Assembly (NCBI GenBank): GCA_006386115.1 | Contig: VFIW01000033.1 | Coordinates: 365,826 to 429,825 of the forward strand | Length of the DNA: 64,000 nucleotides | Reading direction: 5' to 3' | DNA from: Globisporangium splendens | Lineage: Eukaryota; Oomycota; Peronosporomycetes; Pythiales; Pythiaceae | Shown: positions 33,374-42,936 of the stretch, in pieces | Position numbering within the stretch: position 1 is the first letter of the stretch | How the letters are laid out: each line of letters starts with the position of its first letter | The notes under the pieces: generated by a model | Seen by the model: only the letters and a program-made list of their open reading frames with translations | What the model was told of the DNA's origin: nothing | Databases searched by the model: none | Made by a program: the position numbers and the translations under genes

Positions 33374-34117
33374 ATGGGCTGCGCGCAATCGACCGTGAAG
33401 GATCAAGTGCAAGACACGACCGTCGCTGCGCCACCGGCATCCACGAATGTGGAGGTCGTCGCTGCGGAAGCCGCCACGACGACGACCGAGGAAGCTGCTG
33501 CTGCTCCTGCCGCTGAGGAGGCTGCTGCTCCTGCCGTGGAGGAAGCTGCAGCCCCAGTCGAAGAGCCAACGCCTGCTCCAGTTGAGGAAGTTGCTGTCCC
33601 TGTTGAGGAAGTTGCTGCTCCAGTTGAGGAACCTGCGGCGGAAGTCGAGGTCGTTGCCGAAGTCGAAGTCGTGAGCACTGAAGTTGAAGTCGCCGCTGAA
33701 CCAGAGAACGAGGCGGCGCCAGTGGACGAAACCAAGACCGTTGAGACTGGCCTCGTGTTCGTCAGCAGTGGTGTGAGCTTTGGCGACAAGGGCGTCGCGT
33801 TCTACAACTACCAGGGCACCAACTCGGAAGACCCAGCGCAGGACGTCAAGATCTCGAAGCGCTTCAACGACTTCAAGGCTCTGCACGCTGAGATCGCCAC
33901 CATCATGGCCAATGAGTCCAACGTTGCTCCGGAACACCAGGACAAGTTCCAGACGTACCCAGCGCTACCAGCGCTCCCAAAGACCTCGCTCTTCAAGGGT
34001 CGTAGCAACAAGAAGCAGACCGAAGAGCGCGATGCGCAGTTCCTTGAGATCTTGAACGCGATCGCCCGTCACCCGATCGCGGTCGAGAGCCCAAAGTTCA
34101 AGGCGTTCTTGGCGTAA
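33374..34117 (+). CDS. N-acylated PX-domain protein with Glu/Ala/Val/Pro-rich linker
   Basis: Intronless 247-residue protein. MGCAQS fits N-myristoylation at Gly2 and palmitoylation at Cys3, anchoring it to membranes. Residues about 25-120 are low complexity with a loose repeat of VEE(V/P)AAPVEE type. The C-terminal 120 residues are a PX domain: a beta region (GVAFYNYQG), the phosphoinositide basic motif KRFNDFKALHAEI, a Pro-rich loop LPALPKTSLFKGRSNKKQTEER and the helix QFLEILNAIARHP. PX domains bind PI3P and related lipids, so it would bind membranes twice, by lipid and by PX. First of three tandem MGC.QS genes; the next also has a PX domain. Confidence 0.82.
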   Translation: MGCAQSTVKDQVQDTTVAAPPASTNVEVVAAEAATTTTEEAAAAPAAEEAAAPAVEEAAAPVEEPTPAPVEEVAVPVEEVAAPVEEPAAEVEVVAEVEVVSTEVEVAAEPENEAAPVDETKTVETGLVFVSSGVSFGDKGVAFYNYQGTNSEDPAQDVKISKRFNDFKALHAEIATIMANESNVAPEHQDKFQTYPALPALPKTSLFKGRSNKKQTEERDAQFLEILNAIARHPIAVESPKFKAFLA

Positions 34118-35527
34118 ACATTCACACGATGTCGTCGCGTTTGCTCTCCTGCGAATGAAATCAAGTGATGCGCAGTAGAAAGAGAAGAAAGTCTACATGG
34201 ACTGTAGTTGATGGAGGGAAGCCGACCCGAAACTCAGCATTAAAAAGTGCCATCTAGATGTAGCGCTGAGAGGAGAGGAAGCCAACCCTGCACTTTGCTT
34301 TGTCCAACTTAATTTACATACACAGCCCCATTTTGCAAAAATGAATACCGCTCTTTAATTGTCCAAGGTTCTCGTGGTGGTGACTTGTGCTCTAATAGCA
34401 ATACCTACGCTGCAGCAGGCATGAGAAAACTTTCATTCTTGAAGCAGCAGGGAAAATCATGGCATTGAATGCACGAACGTGGACGAGCAGGCACTCAAAA
34501 GACTTCTAACTTATCATAGTACTCTGCAGGTCAGGTTTGATGAGCAAAATCAAGATACTGGTTAAAAGAGACCCAATTTTTCTGTTTTCTTTGGGTGGTA
34601 CAAACCAATTGCTCTGTTTTTCGGGTAAAAGAGAGCTGTTTCACTGCTGGTCTGAGTTGGATGTAGCCATTCCCCAAAACACCTACAGCAGCCGATTTTT
34701 TGCGGCAGAGACGCATTGGCCAGTGTCTCTTCAATATTCGTCCTGCTTCTCTTTTTTTTATTATATGGCAGTCAAAAATGTCGAGAAGCCATTTACATTT
34801 GAGAAAATGCGCGCGCGCTGGACACAATGCTCATACCCACAGAACAGCTGTGGATTTTCTCCCTTTTCCAAGGCCAAGATGACCATGACGACCCAGTATT
34901 GCGCACCTAAAATGGCGCTGATTGTGGCGTGCTCGCCTGTATATGTTAAATATTGGTTCCTGCATGCACACCACCCAGCAACAGCACGACACACGGGAGA
35001 GACAACACATCGAGTCAACTGCAGCATCTTTTTCTTTATTTTCCTTCACTTGCCTTCTCTTTCAAGTAATCATCGCTTCTTCCTGTTTGCATTTACCCAA
35101 GTGCTCGGAGTTGACATTCACCCCTTGACATGCATGCTGGTAGTCAAACCCAATTTGAGCAAAATAACATACAGCCAGCCAGCTGGCCACCAGGTGACGT
35201 TTTCTTCTGTTTCACTCGCTCTCTCTGTCGCATAATGCGGAATGGGAACGTGGTCCACTCACTCGCATCCCCTCTTCGTTCTGCGCTCATTACGCTAACA
35301 GCGCCGCTACACACAGGTCCATTTCCTCCAAATCTCCTTACTTGACTCGTCCTGCAGCGCAGTCTGTATACGCACTCTCCATCGTCCCTTTCTCAGTCGC
35401 TCTCTGTCCCTTTTCAAGAACGGACATTGCTGAGAAAGCCTTCTGCATTTTGTCTCTGTCCTCAGCAGCAAACATTTCGTCCCCACGCTCCGAAGCCGCG
35501 TCCCCAGTCTCTTTGTCGCCAACAGCC
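34118..35527. other. Intergenic region between MGC/PX genes
   Basis: 1.4 kb upstream of the second MGC gene. The frame that runs 35342-36415 is open above the ATG at 35528 but the upstream part shows no protein features and is taken as 5' UTR. No other gene seen. Confidence 0.4.
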
Positions 35528-38500
35528 ATGGGGTGCAACCAGTCCAAGGCTCTCGACCTCGTCGCCGCGTCGGCGCAAAACCACCACAATGCGACTCCAG
35601 CGCCTCACGCAAAGATCGCGAGCGGCGAAAACAGTTTGTCACTCGCATTGTCGTCGAATCAAAGCGACGACAAGACCGAAACCACACAGAATGAGCCGGA
35701 AAAGTCTGCTTCCAGACTGCCGATGAGTGACTCGTACAACTACGACTACGACGAGGAACCGCCGTCATTCGTCCTCTCGGGCAACAGCGAGAATATCATC
35801 AAGAGCTCCGACAGCGAGGCCGTGCACGGCATGGTGTCGTCGTTCACATTCTCGTTCATCCAGGTCTCGGAGAGCAATGACAGCATCCTCGCGCCGTCCG
35901 AAATCAGTGTCGACGACGTCAACTCGGAGTTCACGGACGACGAAGACAACCAGAGCGAGCACGAATCTGTGAGAACGCTCGGAGAAACCCCGCAAGTTTT
36001 GGATCTGCCGCCGATTCCAGAAGACGGGTCCGAACGAGCATCGATCAGTCAGGTGGAGTCTGATCACAGCGACGAGCTCGAAACCTGCACAGACGAAATA
36101 ATCACACAAATTAAGTCAACACAACACGACGTATCGCACCCTATTGAAGAAGTAGGCGACAAGACCGAGGAGAAAGCCGAAGCCGCCTTGGAGGAAACCA
36201 CTGAAGAAGCCACCGAAGAGGTCACGGTCGAGACCGAGGTGGACGAAGTCGAGATTGAAGTCGAGGCTGAGGTCGTCGAGGCTGAGATCGTCGAGGATGA
36301 AGCGAAGCTGAGTGGAAGGGCCGCAGCCGGCGTAGAGGAAACCACTGATAAGCCACCGAAGAGGTTCACGGTAGAGACCGAAGGGGGACAAGTCGAGATT
36401 GAAGTCGCAGGCTGAGTCGTTCGAGGCTGAGATGCGTCGGGATGAAGCCGAAGCTGAGGTGGAGCCGAAGCCGCCGGGAGGAACCACTGAAGAAGCGCCC
36501 GAAGATGTCACGTCTAGACGCGAGGTGGACGAAGTCGATATTGAAGTCGAGGCGGAGGTCGTGAGCTGGATCGGGGTTCGAGGATGAACCGAAGCTGAGG
36601 TGGAACGCGAATCCGCCGTGGAGGAAACCACGAAGAAGCCACCCGAAGATGTCACGTCGAGACCGGAGGTGGCCGAAGTCGAGATTGAGTCGAAGCTGAG
36701 GTCGTCGAGGCTGAGATCGTCGAGGATAAGCCGTAAGTTGAGTGGAAGCCGAGGCCGCCGTGGAGGAAACCATGAAGAAGCCACCGAATAGGTCACCGGT
36801 CTGAGACCGCGGTGGCACGAAGTCCGAGTATTGAAGTCGATGCTGAGGCGTCGAGGCTGAGATCGTCGAGGATGAAGCCGAAGTTGAGTGGGGGGGGGGG
36901 GGGTGGGGGAAGCCGAAGCCGCCCGTGGAGGAAACCCTGAAGCAGCCACCGAAGACTCACGGTCGAAGCCTGAGGTGTACGAAGTCGAGATTGATTCCGA
37001 GGCTGAGGTCGTCGGGCTGAGATCGTCGAGGATAAGCCGAAGTTTATGTGGCAGCCGAAGCCGGCCGTGGAGGAAACCACTGAAGAAGCCACCGAAGAGG
37101 TCACGGTCGAGACCGAGGTGGACGAAGTCGAGATTGAAGTCGAGGCTGAGGTCGTCGAGGCTGAGATCGTCGAGGATGAAGCCGAAGTTGAGGTGGAAGC
37201 CGAAGCCGCCGTGGAGGAAACCACTGAAGAAGCCACCGAAGAGGTCACGGTCGAGACCGAGGTGGACGAAGTCGAGATTGAAGTCGAGGCTGAGGTCGTC
37301 GAGGCTGAGATCGTCGAGGATGAAGCCGAAGCTGAGGTGGAAGCCGAAGCCGCCGTGGAGGAAACCACTGAAGAAGCCACCGAAGAGGTCACGGTCGAGA
37401 CCGAGGTGGACGAAGTCGAGANNNNNNNNNNNNNNNNNNNNGAAGTCGAGGCTGAGGTCGTCGAGGCTGAGATCGTCGAGGCTGAGATCGTCGAGGCTGA
37501 GATCGTCGAGGCTGAGATCGTCGAGGCTGAAGCTGAAGCCGAAGCTGAGGTGGAAGTCGAAGCCGCCGTGGGGTAACTGCACGTAAGAATTCCAGCCTGA
37601 AAGAGGTCGTGGTCGAGACCGAGGTGGACGAGTGCGAGGTCTGAGGGTCGTCGAGGCTGAGGATGCGTCGCGGCCTGAGACCGTCGGAGGCCTGAAGTCT
37701 GAGGTGGAAGTCGAAGCCGCCGTGGAGGGAACCACTGAAGAAGCCACCGAAGAGGTCGTGGTCGAGACCGAGGTGGACGAAGTCGAGGCTGAGGTCGTCG
37801 AGGCTGAGATCGTCGAGGCTGAGACCGTCGAGGCTGAAGCTGAGGTGGAAGTCGAAGCCGCCGTGGAGGGAACCACTGAAGAAGCCACCGAAGAGGTCGT
37901 GGTCGAGACCGAGGTGGACGAAGTCGAGGCTGAGGTCGTCGAGGCTGAGATCGTCGAGGCTGAGATCGTCGAGGCTGAAGCTGAAGCCGAAGCTGAGGTG
38001 GAAGTCGAAGCCGCCGTGGAGGGAACCACTGAAGAAGCCACCGAAGAGGTCGTGGTCGAGACCGAGGTGGACGAAGTCGAGGCTGAGGTCGTCGAGGCTG
38101 AGATCGTCGAGGCTGAGATCGTCGTGGCTGAAACTCAATGTGAAAAGCAACCTGTGTCTGAGCGCTCAGAAACAGCGCATGTTGTCGCCTCGTTGATTGT
38201 CGACGATGTGGTTCGTGATGTTTTGCATTCCCAAGACTCTGTTGCCGAAGTACCGAAGGCGCTCGCTGGATCGAGCACCGATGCACGCATTCATTCAATT
38301 GCAAAGTCGACCGGCTCAGAAAACTCTGCAACTGTGCGAGGTGGAAGTAGCATTGACCGAGCCAGTTCGTTTGGTCCAGTGTCGGATGTGGTTGAGCTGG
38401 TTGCGACGTCGACCACTTACTCAATCTCTGGCACTTCCTACGCAAACGGCGTCACGTTGTACCACATCCAGATGACCGACGGCAAGAGCGCGCAGCAGCC

Positions 38501-38750
38501 TGCCCCAGTGTGCAAGCGCTACACGGAGTTCAGCCTCATGCACAACAAGTTGCGGACATCGGACCTGCCGCACGCCAAGAACCTGCCTGCGCTGCCGTCC
38601 AAGGGCAGCATGATCATGTTCCTGCGCGGCCGCCAGAACAAAAAGGTGATCGAGCAGCGCGAGCGCCAGTTTGCCCAGATCATCGAGTTCATCTCGCGCC
38701 ACCGCGAGCTAGCCACTAGCACCATCTTCCAGAGCTTTGTGAGCAGTTGA
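35528..38750 (+). CDS. N-acylated PX protein with long acidic Val/Glu tandem repeat (frame-broken in this assembly)
   Basis: Starts at ATG 35528 with MGCNQSKALDLV, again fitting dual acylation. Residues about 95-110 hold MVSSFTFSFIQVSES, closely matching a motif in the downstream gene. From about 36140 the protein is an acidic repeat built on EETTEEATEEV, VETEVDEVEIEVEAEV and VEAEIVEDEAEAEVEAEAA. The C-terminus (to TGA 38748) is a PX domain with KRYTEFSLMHNKL, NLPALPSKGSMIMFLRGRQN and QFAQIIEFISRH. The frame is open 35528-36415, 37046-37576 and 37632-38750, but broken many times between about 36300 and 37080 and again at 37576-37700, next to a 20-base N gap. Both ends are clean, so the gene is probably intact in life and the breaks are consensus errors in the repeat. 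Confidence 0.75.
36140..38135 (+). repeat. Coding tandem repeat with assembly gap
   Basis: Imperfect tandem units with shared blocks such as gaggaaaccactgaagaagc, gaggtcacggtcgagaccga and gaggctgagatcgtcgaggc. Units are about 130-165 bases, with smaller internal repeats of gctgagatcgtcgag. Copies near 37070-37420 and 37720-38110 are nearly identical; copies at 36400-37000 carry scattered one- and two-base indels and a G homopolymer (36890-36904). N bases occupy 37422-37441. Confidence 0.85.
37422..37441. other. Assembly gap (20 N)
   Basis: Twenty N bases inside the coding repeat. The true gap length is unknown; the repeat unit before it is cut mid-copy. Confidence 0.99.
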
Positions 38751-40813
38751 GTAGTTTAGTTTAGCATTCGTTCATTTTTGACAAAGTTGTGTAATAGCAT
38801 ATATCCTTGACTTTGATACATGCAAGCGAACTGTCATCGGTTGGATCTTGCCAGAATATGGATGTGTCAATGTTGAACCTACAATGCTTCTGCTTCAAGC
38901 GATGCGACTTGCTGACGAGAAAGCAGAAAGCGGATACACGCGGATCCCTCTTCTTTTAGCCGCATGCAGCTGCTTGTTGTTCTCGCCAGAATCAGCTGAG
39001 CCCATGTTGACGCTCTGGGCGAAATGGAGATGGAGGGTTCGTCTCATCATTGGAGTTGGGTTAGGATTCTCATGCGCAGAGGCGCGAAAATGGGGAGGGG
39101 CGAAACAAATTGGAGGGAGCGAAACACAGAGAGAACTCCACACAAACAACAAGAGGAAGGACATGCCCTTCGCGTGCACTTCTAGAACCGAGAATGGACA
39201 CAGTACACTCTCGGTCGTTCGCTTGTCGTTTTTTCTCAACGCGACAAGAACGAAGACATGGCTCACTCGGTGATGGATGAGCGAGGGGGAGCTCTTGTCT
39301 TGAGCGGATGCATGCGCGCACCTGCGACGCGAGTCAAAATGCTGCGCGACACACCCAAACAAGAGGAGCGCCAAGTGGATACACGCTGAGATCGGCGCAG
39401 ACAGGCCAGGCGAAGTGCTGTTTCCCTCCCTCCCAACCAGCACAGTCCTGACTGATACTGAGGAACTATGCATAAATTCATCCCCTTCATAAACAGGTGA
39501 TTGATCGGAAGTCTAATCACTGCCAACCCAGTAGGAGTTGCATGAAAACCTTCAACAATTGATATATGATAATACTAGTTCCTTGAACAATTGATACATC
39601 CTTGCTGTTTGCCAGTGTCCGAGGAGACTGTATGTCGCCTGATGCAGTGAAGCCATCCATTGAGATTCCCAGAGAAAAGTGCAGGAACAAGCCACGGAGC
39701 TCCTCATTTTGCGGCCGGCACCTCTACAACACCCACGTGCACACGAAAAGCGCACAAGTCTCATCTTCATGCTGGAAATTCTATACAAGACACAGCAAAT
39801 TATCGAATGCGATGCGTGACTGGCACGAATTCCCAAAAAAGAAGACAAAAAACGATCATTTGCGGCTTGAAGCATGCGGTGCATACATACAGCGACTTAA
39901 TGCGTTCAGCGCGGAAACTGGTTGCTGTTACTCACCCCCTGCCAGTCACGACCAGTACACTGTACAGAGAGCGAGTTCCTCTACAGAGGGTGGAAGAAGA
40001 TTGTCGTGTGCATAGTGCGTTCACCTGCGCCTTCTGTGTCGGGCACGAACGAAAAAGCCCAGCTCTGCGGATACGACGGACTGGAAAGTTTACACGACAA
40101 CGCGTCGAAAATGAGTGCGTCTGTGCATTTCTCTGTGTCTCGTTCGCACCAGTCAGTCCGCCCTCAAATTTTGAACTCTCTGTAGAAGGCAAAGAGAAAA
40201 CCCCAATTGTCGTGACTTGGTGGCCACTCGGCAAGTTTCATCCCTCTATTCAAGAGACGATTTGCTTGGACGGTGTGCGGTCTCGCCTGGCGTCACTGGT
40301 GACACTGCGCACGCGAAGCGGCACGCCAGTCACACTGAGTGTGGCGCACGGTCGCCGCAACGCGTACTGTATCCATACACGCATGCACATGAAGTGTCGC
40401 GCCAGATTAAGAGAAACCAGCATACTGTACCACCAAGCGCCAGCGACTGGCTTTCTTGTGTCGACGTACAGCTCGCCCTCTATTCAAGGGAATATGTGTG
40501 TGTTTTTTCTTCAAGGTACGTACTGTTTCCAATGTTGTGAAGTTCATATGTCTCTGTTCTTCGCGTGCTGCGAGCAGACAGTCGGTTCGGCTTGTTTCTT
40601 GCCCGCGCACTCCCCTCTCTCTCCCACTCTTTCCTTCTTCTTCTTCTTCCCATTCCAGCTCTTCCCCTCCCTACAAGCACAGGCTCGTCCTTCGAAGAGA
40701 ACTGCGCCGCGCATCACGCCCGCCATTCGAGAACACAAAGCGCGCGAGAGAAGAACGCTCTTCACTTGCGTTCAGTATCTAAACCACTACCTACCGCCTT
40801 ATCAACGACCAGA
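38751..40813. other. 2-kb intergenic region between MGC genes
   Basis: No convincing gene. The open frame extends above ATG 40814 to 40565 without protein features. A CT-rich stretch at about 40605-40670 lies roughly 150-200 bases upstream of the ATG and may be part of the promoter. Confidence 0.4.
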
Positions 40814-42697
40814 ATGGGCTGCTCGCAATCCAAGGACGCCACCAACGTCACCCCACCCGCTGCTGCGCCTGCCGCCGCCGCTCCGGTCGTGGAAGCCAAG
40901 GCCGAGACCGTGACGGAAACCGCGAAGACCGAGACGACGGAGGCCACCGCGGTCACGGAGACGTCTGAGACCACCAAAACCGAGGAGGTCAAGGAAGAAG
41001 CCGAGGTGAAGGCGGTCGAGGAGAAGAAGGCGGAAGAGGTCGCAGTGTCCGCCGCTGCCACCGAAGAGGATGAGGAAGGTGACGCTGTCGCGCAGGAGCT
41101 CGTCGCCCCGCCACCTAGCACCGTGCAGCAGCCGCTCGCGATGCCGTCGACCGTGCGCAGCAACGTGTCGTCGTTCACGATCTCGTTCATCGACCCGAAC
41201 TCGACCAGCGCGCCAAACTCGACCAGTTCCGTCAACATCTTTGCCGCGACTGAAGGTGAAGCTGCCGCCGCCACCGAAGCGGCTCCAGTCGTCGTTGCGG
41301 AGCCAGAAGCTGCCGCGCCTGTGCCTGTTGTTGAGGAAGTGAAGGCCGAAGAAGCGACCCCTGTCGCGGCTGCTGCGGTTGAAGAAGCGAAGGTTGAAGT
41401 CGCCGCCGCGGTCGTTGAAGAAGTCGCCGTGGAAGCTGTCGTGGCCGAAGTCGCCGCTCCTGCCGCTGTGGAACCTGTCGCGGTTGTTGCGGAAGTGAAG
41501 GCTGAACCCGCCGCTGTCGTTGAGGAAGTAAATGTCCCAGCGGTTGAGGAGCCAAAGGTCGAAGTCGCTGCGCCTGTTGTCGAAGAGGCGAATGTCGAAG
41601 TCACTGCTCCAGTGGTTGATGAACCTAAGGTCGAAGTCGCCGCTCCTGTTGTCGAAGAGGCGAAGGTCGAAGTCGCCGCGGCTGTTGTCGAAGAACCTAA
41701 GGTCGAAATCGCCGCGGCTGTTGTCGAAGAGGCGGAGGTCGAAGTCGCCGCTCCAGTGGTTGATGAAGCAAAGGTCGAAGTCACCGCGGCTGTTGTCGAA
41801 GAGGCGGAGGTCGAGGTCACTGCTCCAGTGGCTGATGAACCTAAGATCGAAGTCGCCGCGGCTGTTGTCGAAGAACCTAAGGTCAAAGTCACTGCTCCAG
41901 TGGTTGATGAAGCAAAGGTCGAAGTCGCCGCTCCAGTGGTTGATGAAGCGAAGGTCGAAGTCGCCGCTCCTGCTGTCGAAGAACCTAAGGTCGAAGTCGC
42001 CACGCCTGTTGTCGAAGAACCTAAGGTCAAAGTCACTGCTCCAGTGGTTGATGAACCTAAGATCGAAGTCGCCGCGGCTGTTGTCGAAGAACCTAAGGTC
42101 AAAGTCACTGCTCCAGTGGTTGATGAAGCAAAGGTCGAAGTCGCCGCTCCAGTGGTTGATGAAGCGAAGGTCGAAGTCGCCGCTCCTGCTGTCGAAGAAC
42201 CTAAGGTCGAAGTCACCGCGGCTGTTGTCGAAGAACCTAAGGTCGAAGTCGCCGCTCCTGTTGTCGAAGAACCTAAGGTCGAAATCGCCGCGGCTGTTGT
42301 CGAAGAGGCGGAGGTCGAAGTCGCCGCTCCAGTGGTTGATGAAGCAAAGGTCGAAGTCGCCGCTCCAGTGGTTGAAGAGGCGAAGGTCGAAGTCGCTGCT
42401 CCAGTGGTTGAGGAAGCGAAGGTCGAAGCGGTCGCTGAACCTGTGATGGTTGTAGCTCCTGTCGTCGTCGAAACCACCAAGGTTGAAGAAGTCAAGGTTG
42501 AAGAAGTCAAGGTGGAAGCTGCCAAGACCGAAGTCACCGCCGCTGAAAAGACGGTCGTCGTAGAGACCAAGTCGGACTCGGAAGCCAGCACCGCGTCGGA
42601 AGAAACCGAAGTCGTCGCGAAGGACGTCAAGACGGTGGAAGAACCAGAGAAGGAAGCCCCAACCAGCAGCGAGCAACCTGTGGCTGCTGCCAACTGA
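40814..42697 (+). CDS. N-acylated Ala/Val/Glu repeat protein (MGC.QS family, no PX domain)
   Basis: Intronless, 627 residues from ATG 40814. MGCSQSKDATN fits Gly2 myristoylation and Cys3 palmitoylation. After an acidic Thr/Glu-rich region comes RSNVSSFTISFIDPNSTS, matching the MVSSFTFSFI motif of the upstream gene. Residues about 245-540 are a regular 12-residue repeat, consensus KVEVAAPVVEE(P/A) (36 bases per unit, about 25 copies), intact in frame. The tail is acidic and ends QPVAAAN, with no PX domain. Its function is not recognised; the repeat with alternating Val and charged residues may form an extended or beta-helical fibre-like rod. Paralogy with the two upstream genes is inferred from the N-terminus, shared motif and repeat composition. 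Confidence 0.75.
   Translation: MGCSQSKDATNVTPPAAAPAAAAPVVEAKAETVTETAKTETTEATAVTETSETTKTEEVKEEAEVKAVEEKKAEEVAVSAAATEEDEEGDAVAQELVAPPPSTVQQPLAMPSTVRSNVSSFTISFIDPNSTSAPNSTSSVNIFAATEGEAAAATEAAPVVVAEPEAAAPVPVVEEVKAEEATPVAAAAVEEAKVEVAAAVVEEVAVEAVVAEVAAPAAVEPVAVVAEVKAEPAAVVEEVNVPAVEEPKVEVAAPVVEEANVEVTAPVVDEPKVEVAAPVVEEAKVEVAAAVVEEPKVEIAAAVVEEAEVEVAAPVVDEAKVEVTAAVVEEAEVEVTAPVADEPKIEVAAAVVEEPKVKVTAPVVDEAKVEVAAPVVDEAKVEVAAPAVEEPKVEVATPVVEEPKVKVTAPVVDEPKIEVAAAVVEEPKVKVTAPVVDEAKVEVAAPVVDEAKVEVAAPAVEEPKVEVTAAVVEEPKVEVAAPVVEEPKVEIAAAVVEEAEVEVAAPVVDEAKVEVAAPVVEEAKVEVAAPVVEEAKVEAVAEPVMVVAPVVVETTKVEEVKVEEVKVEAAKTEVTAAEKTVVVETKSDSEASTASEETEVVAKDVKTVEEPEKEAPTSSEQPVAAAN
41545..42435 (+). repeat. 36-bp coding tandem repeat
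   Basis: About 25 copies of aaggtcgaagtcgccgctcc-type units (36 bases, 12 residues) with small variants (gcg/cct, gtt/gct). All copies keep frame, in contrast to the broken repeat in the neighbouring gene. Confidence 0.9.
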
Positions 42698-42936
42698 ATA
42701 GCTGAACCGTAAGTAGTATACAAAAATGATATGATCTTTTTCCTTCCTTTTTTGCTTTGGACTTATTAGTAGAGAAATTCATCCACACATACTGATACTT
42801 TTTCATATGCACATTAAATACAACAATCGAAAGCACACCATTGTGTGGAAAGTTCAAGCGTGTGTGTCATTTTCAGACGCGTTCTCAGTGACTTTGTAAC
42901 AGTAGGAAGGCCACCGACCCGTCCACCTCATCGCTT

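Noticed and set aside
36116..38445. Long minus-strand ORFs across the second MGC gene repeat
   Set aside because: Antisense of a tandem repeat stays open by periodicity; proteins are only Ser/Thr/Leu/Asp repeats without ends or domains.
40762..42723. Two long minus-strand ORFs (653 and 624 codons) over the third MGC gene
   Set aside because: Same cause: the 36-bp repeat is open in several frames. The plus frame has a clear start, acylation signal and shared motif.
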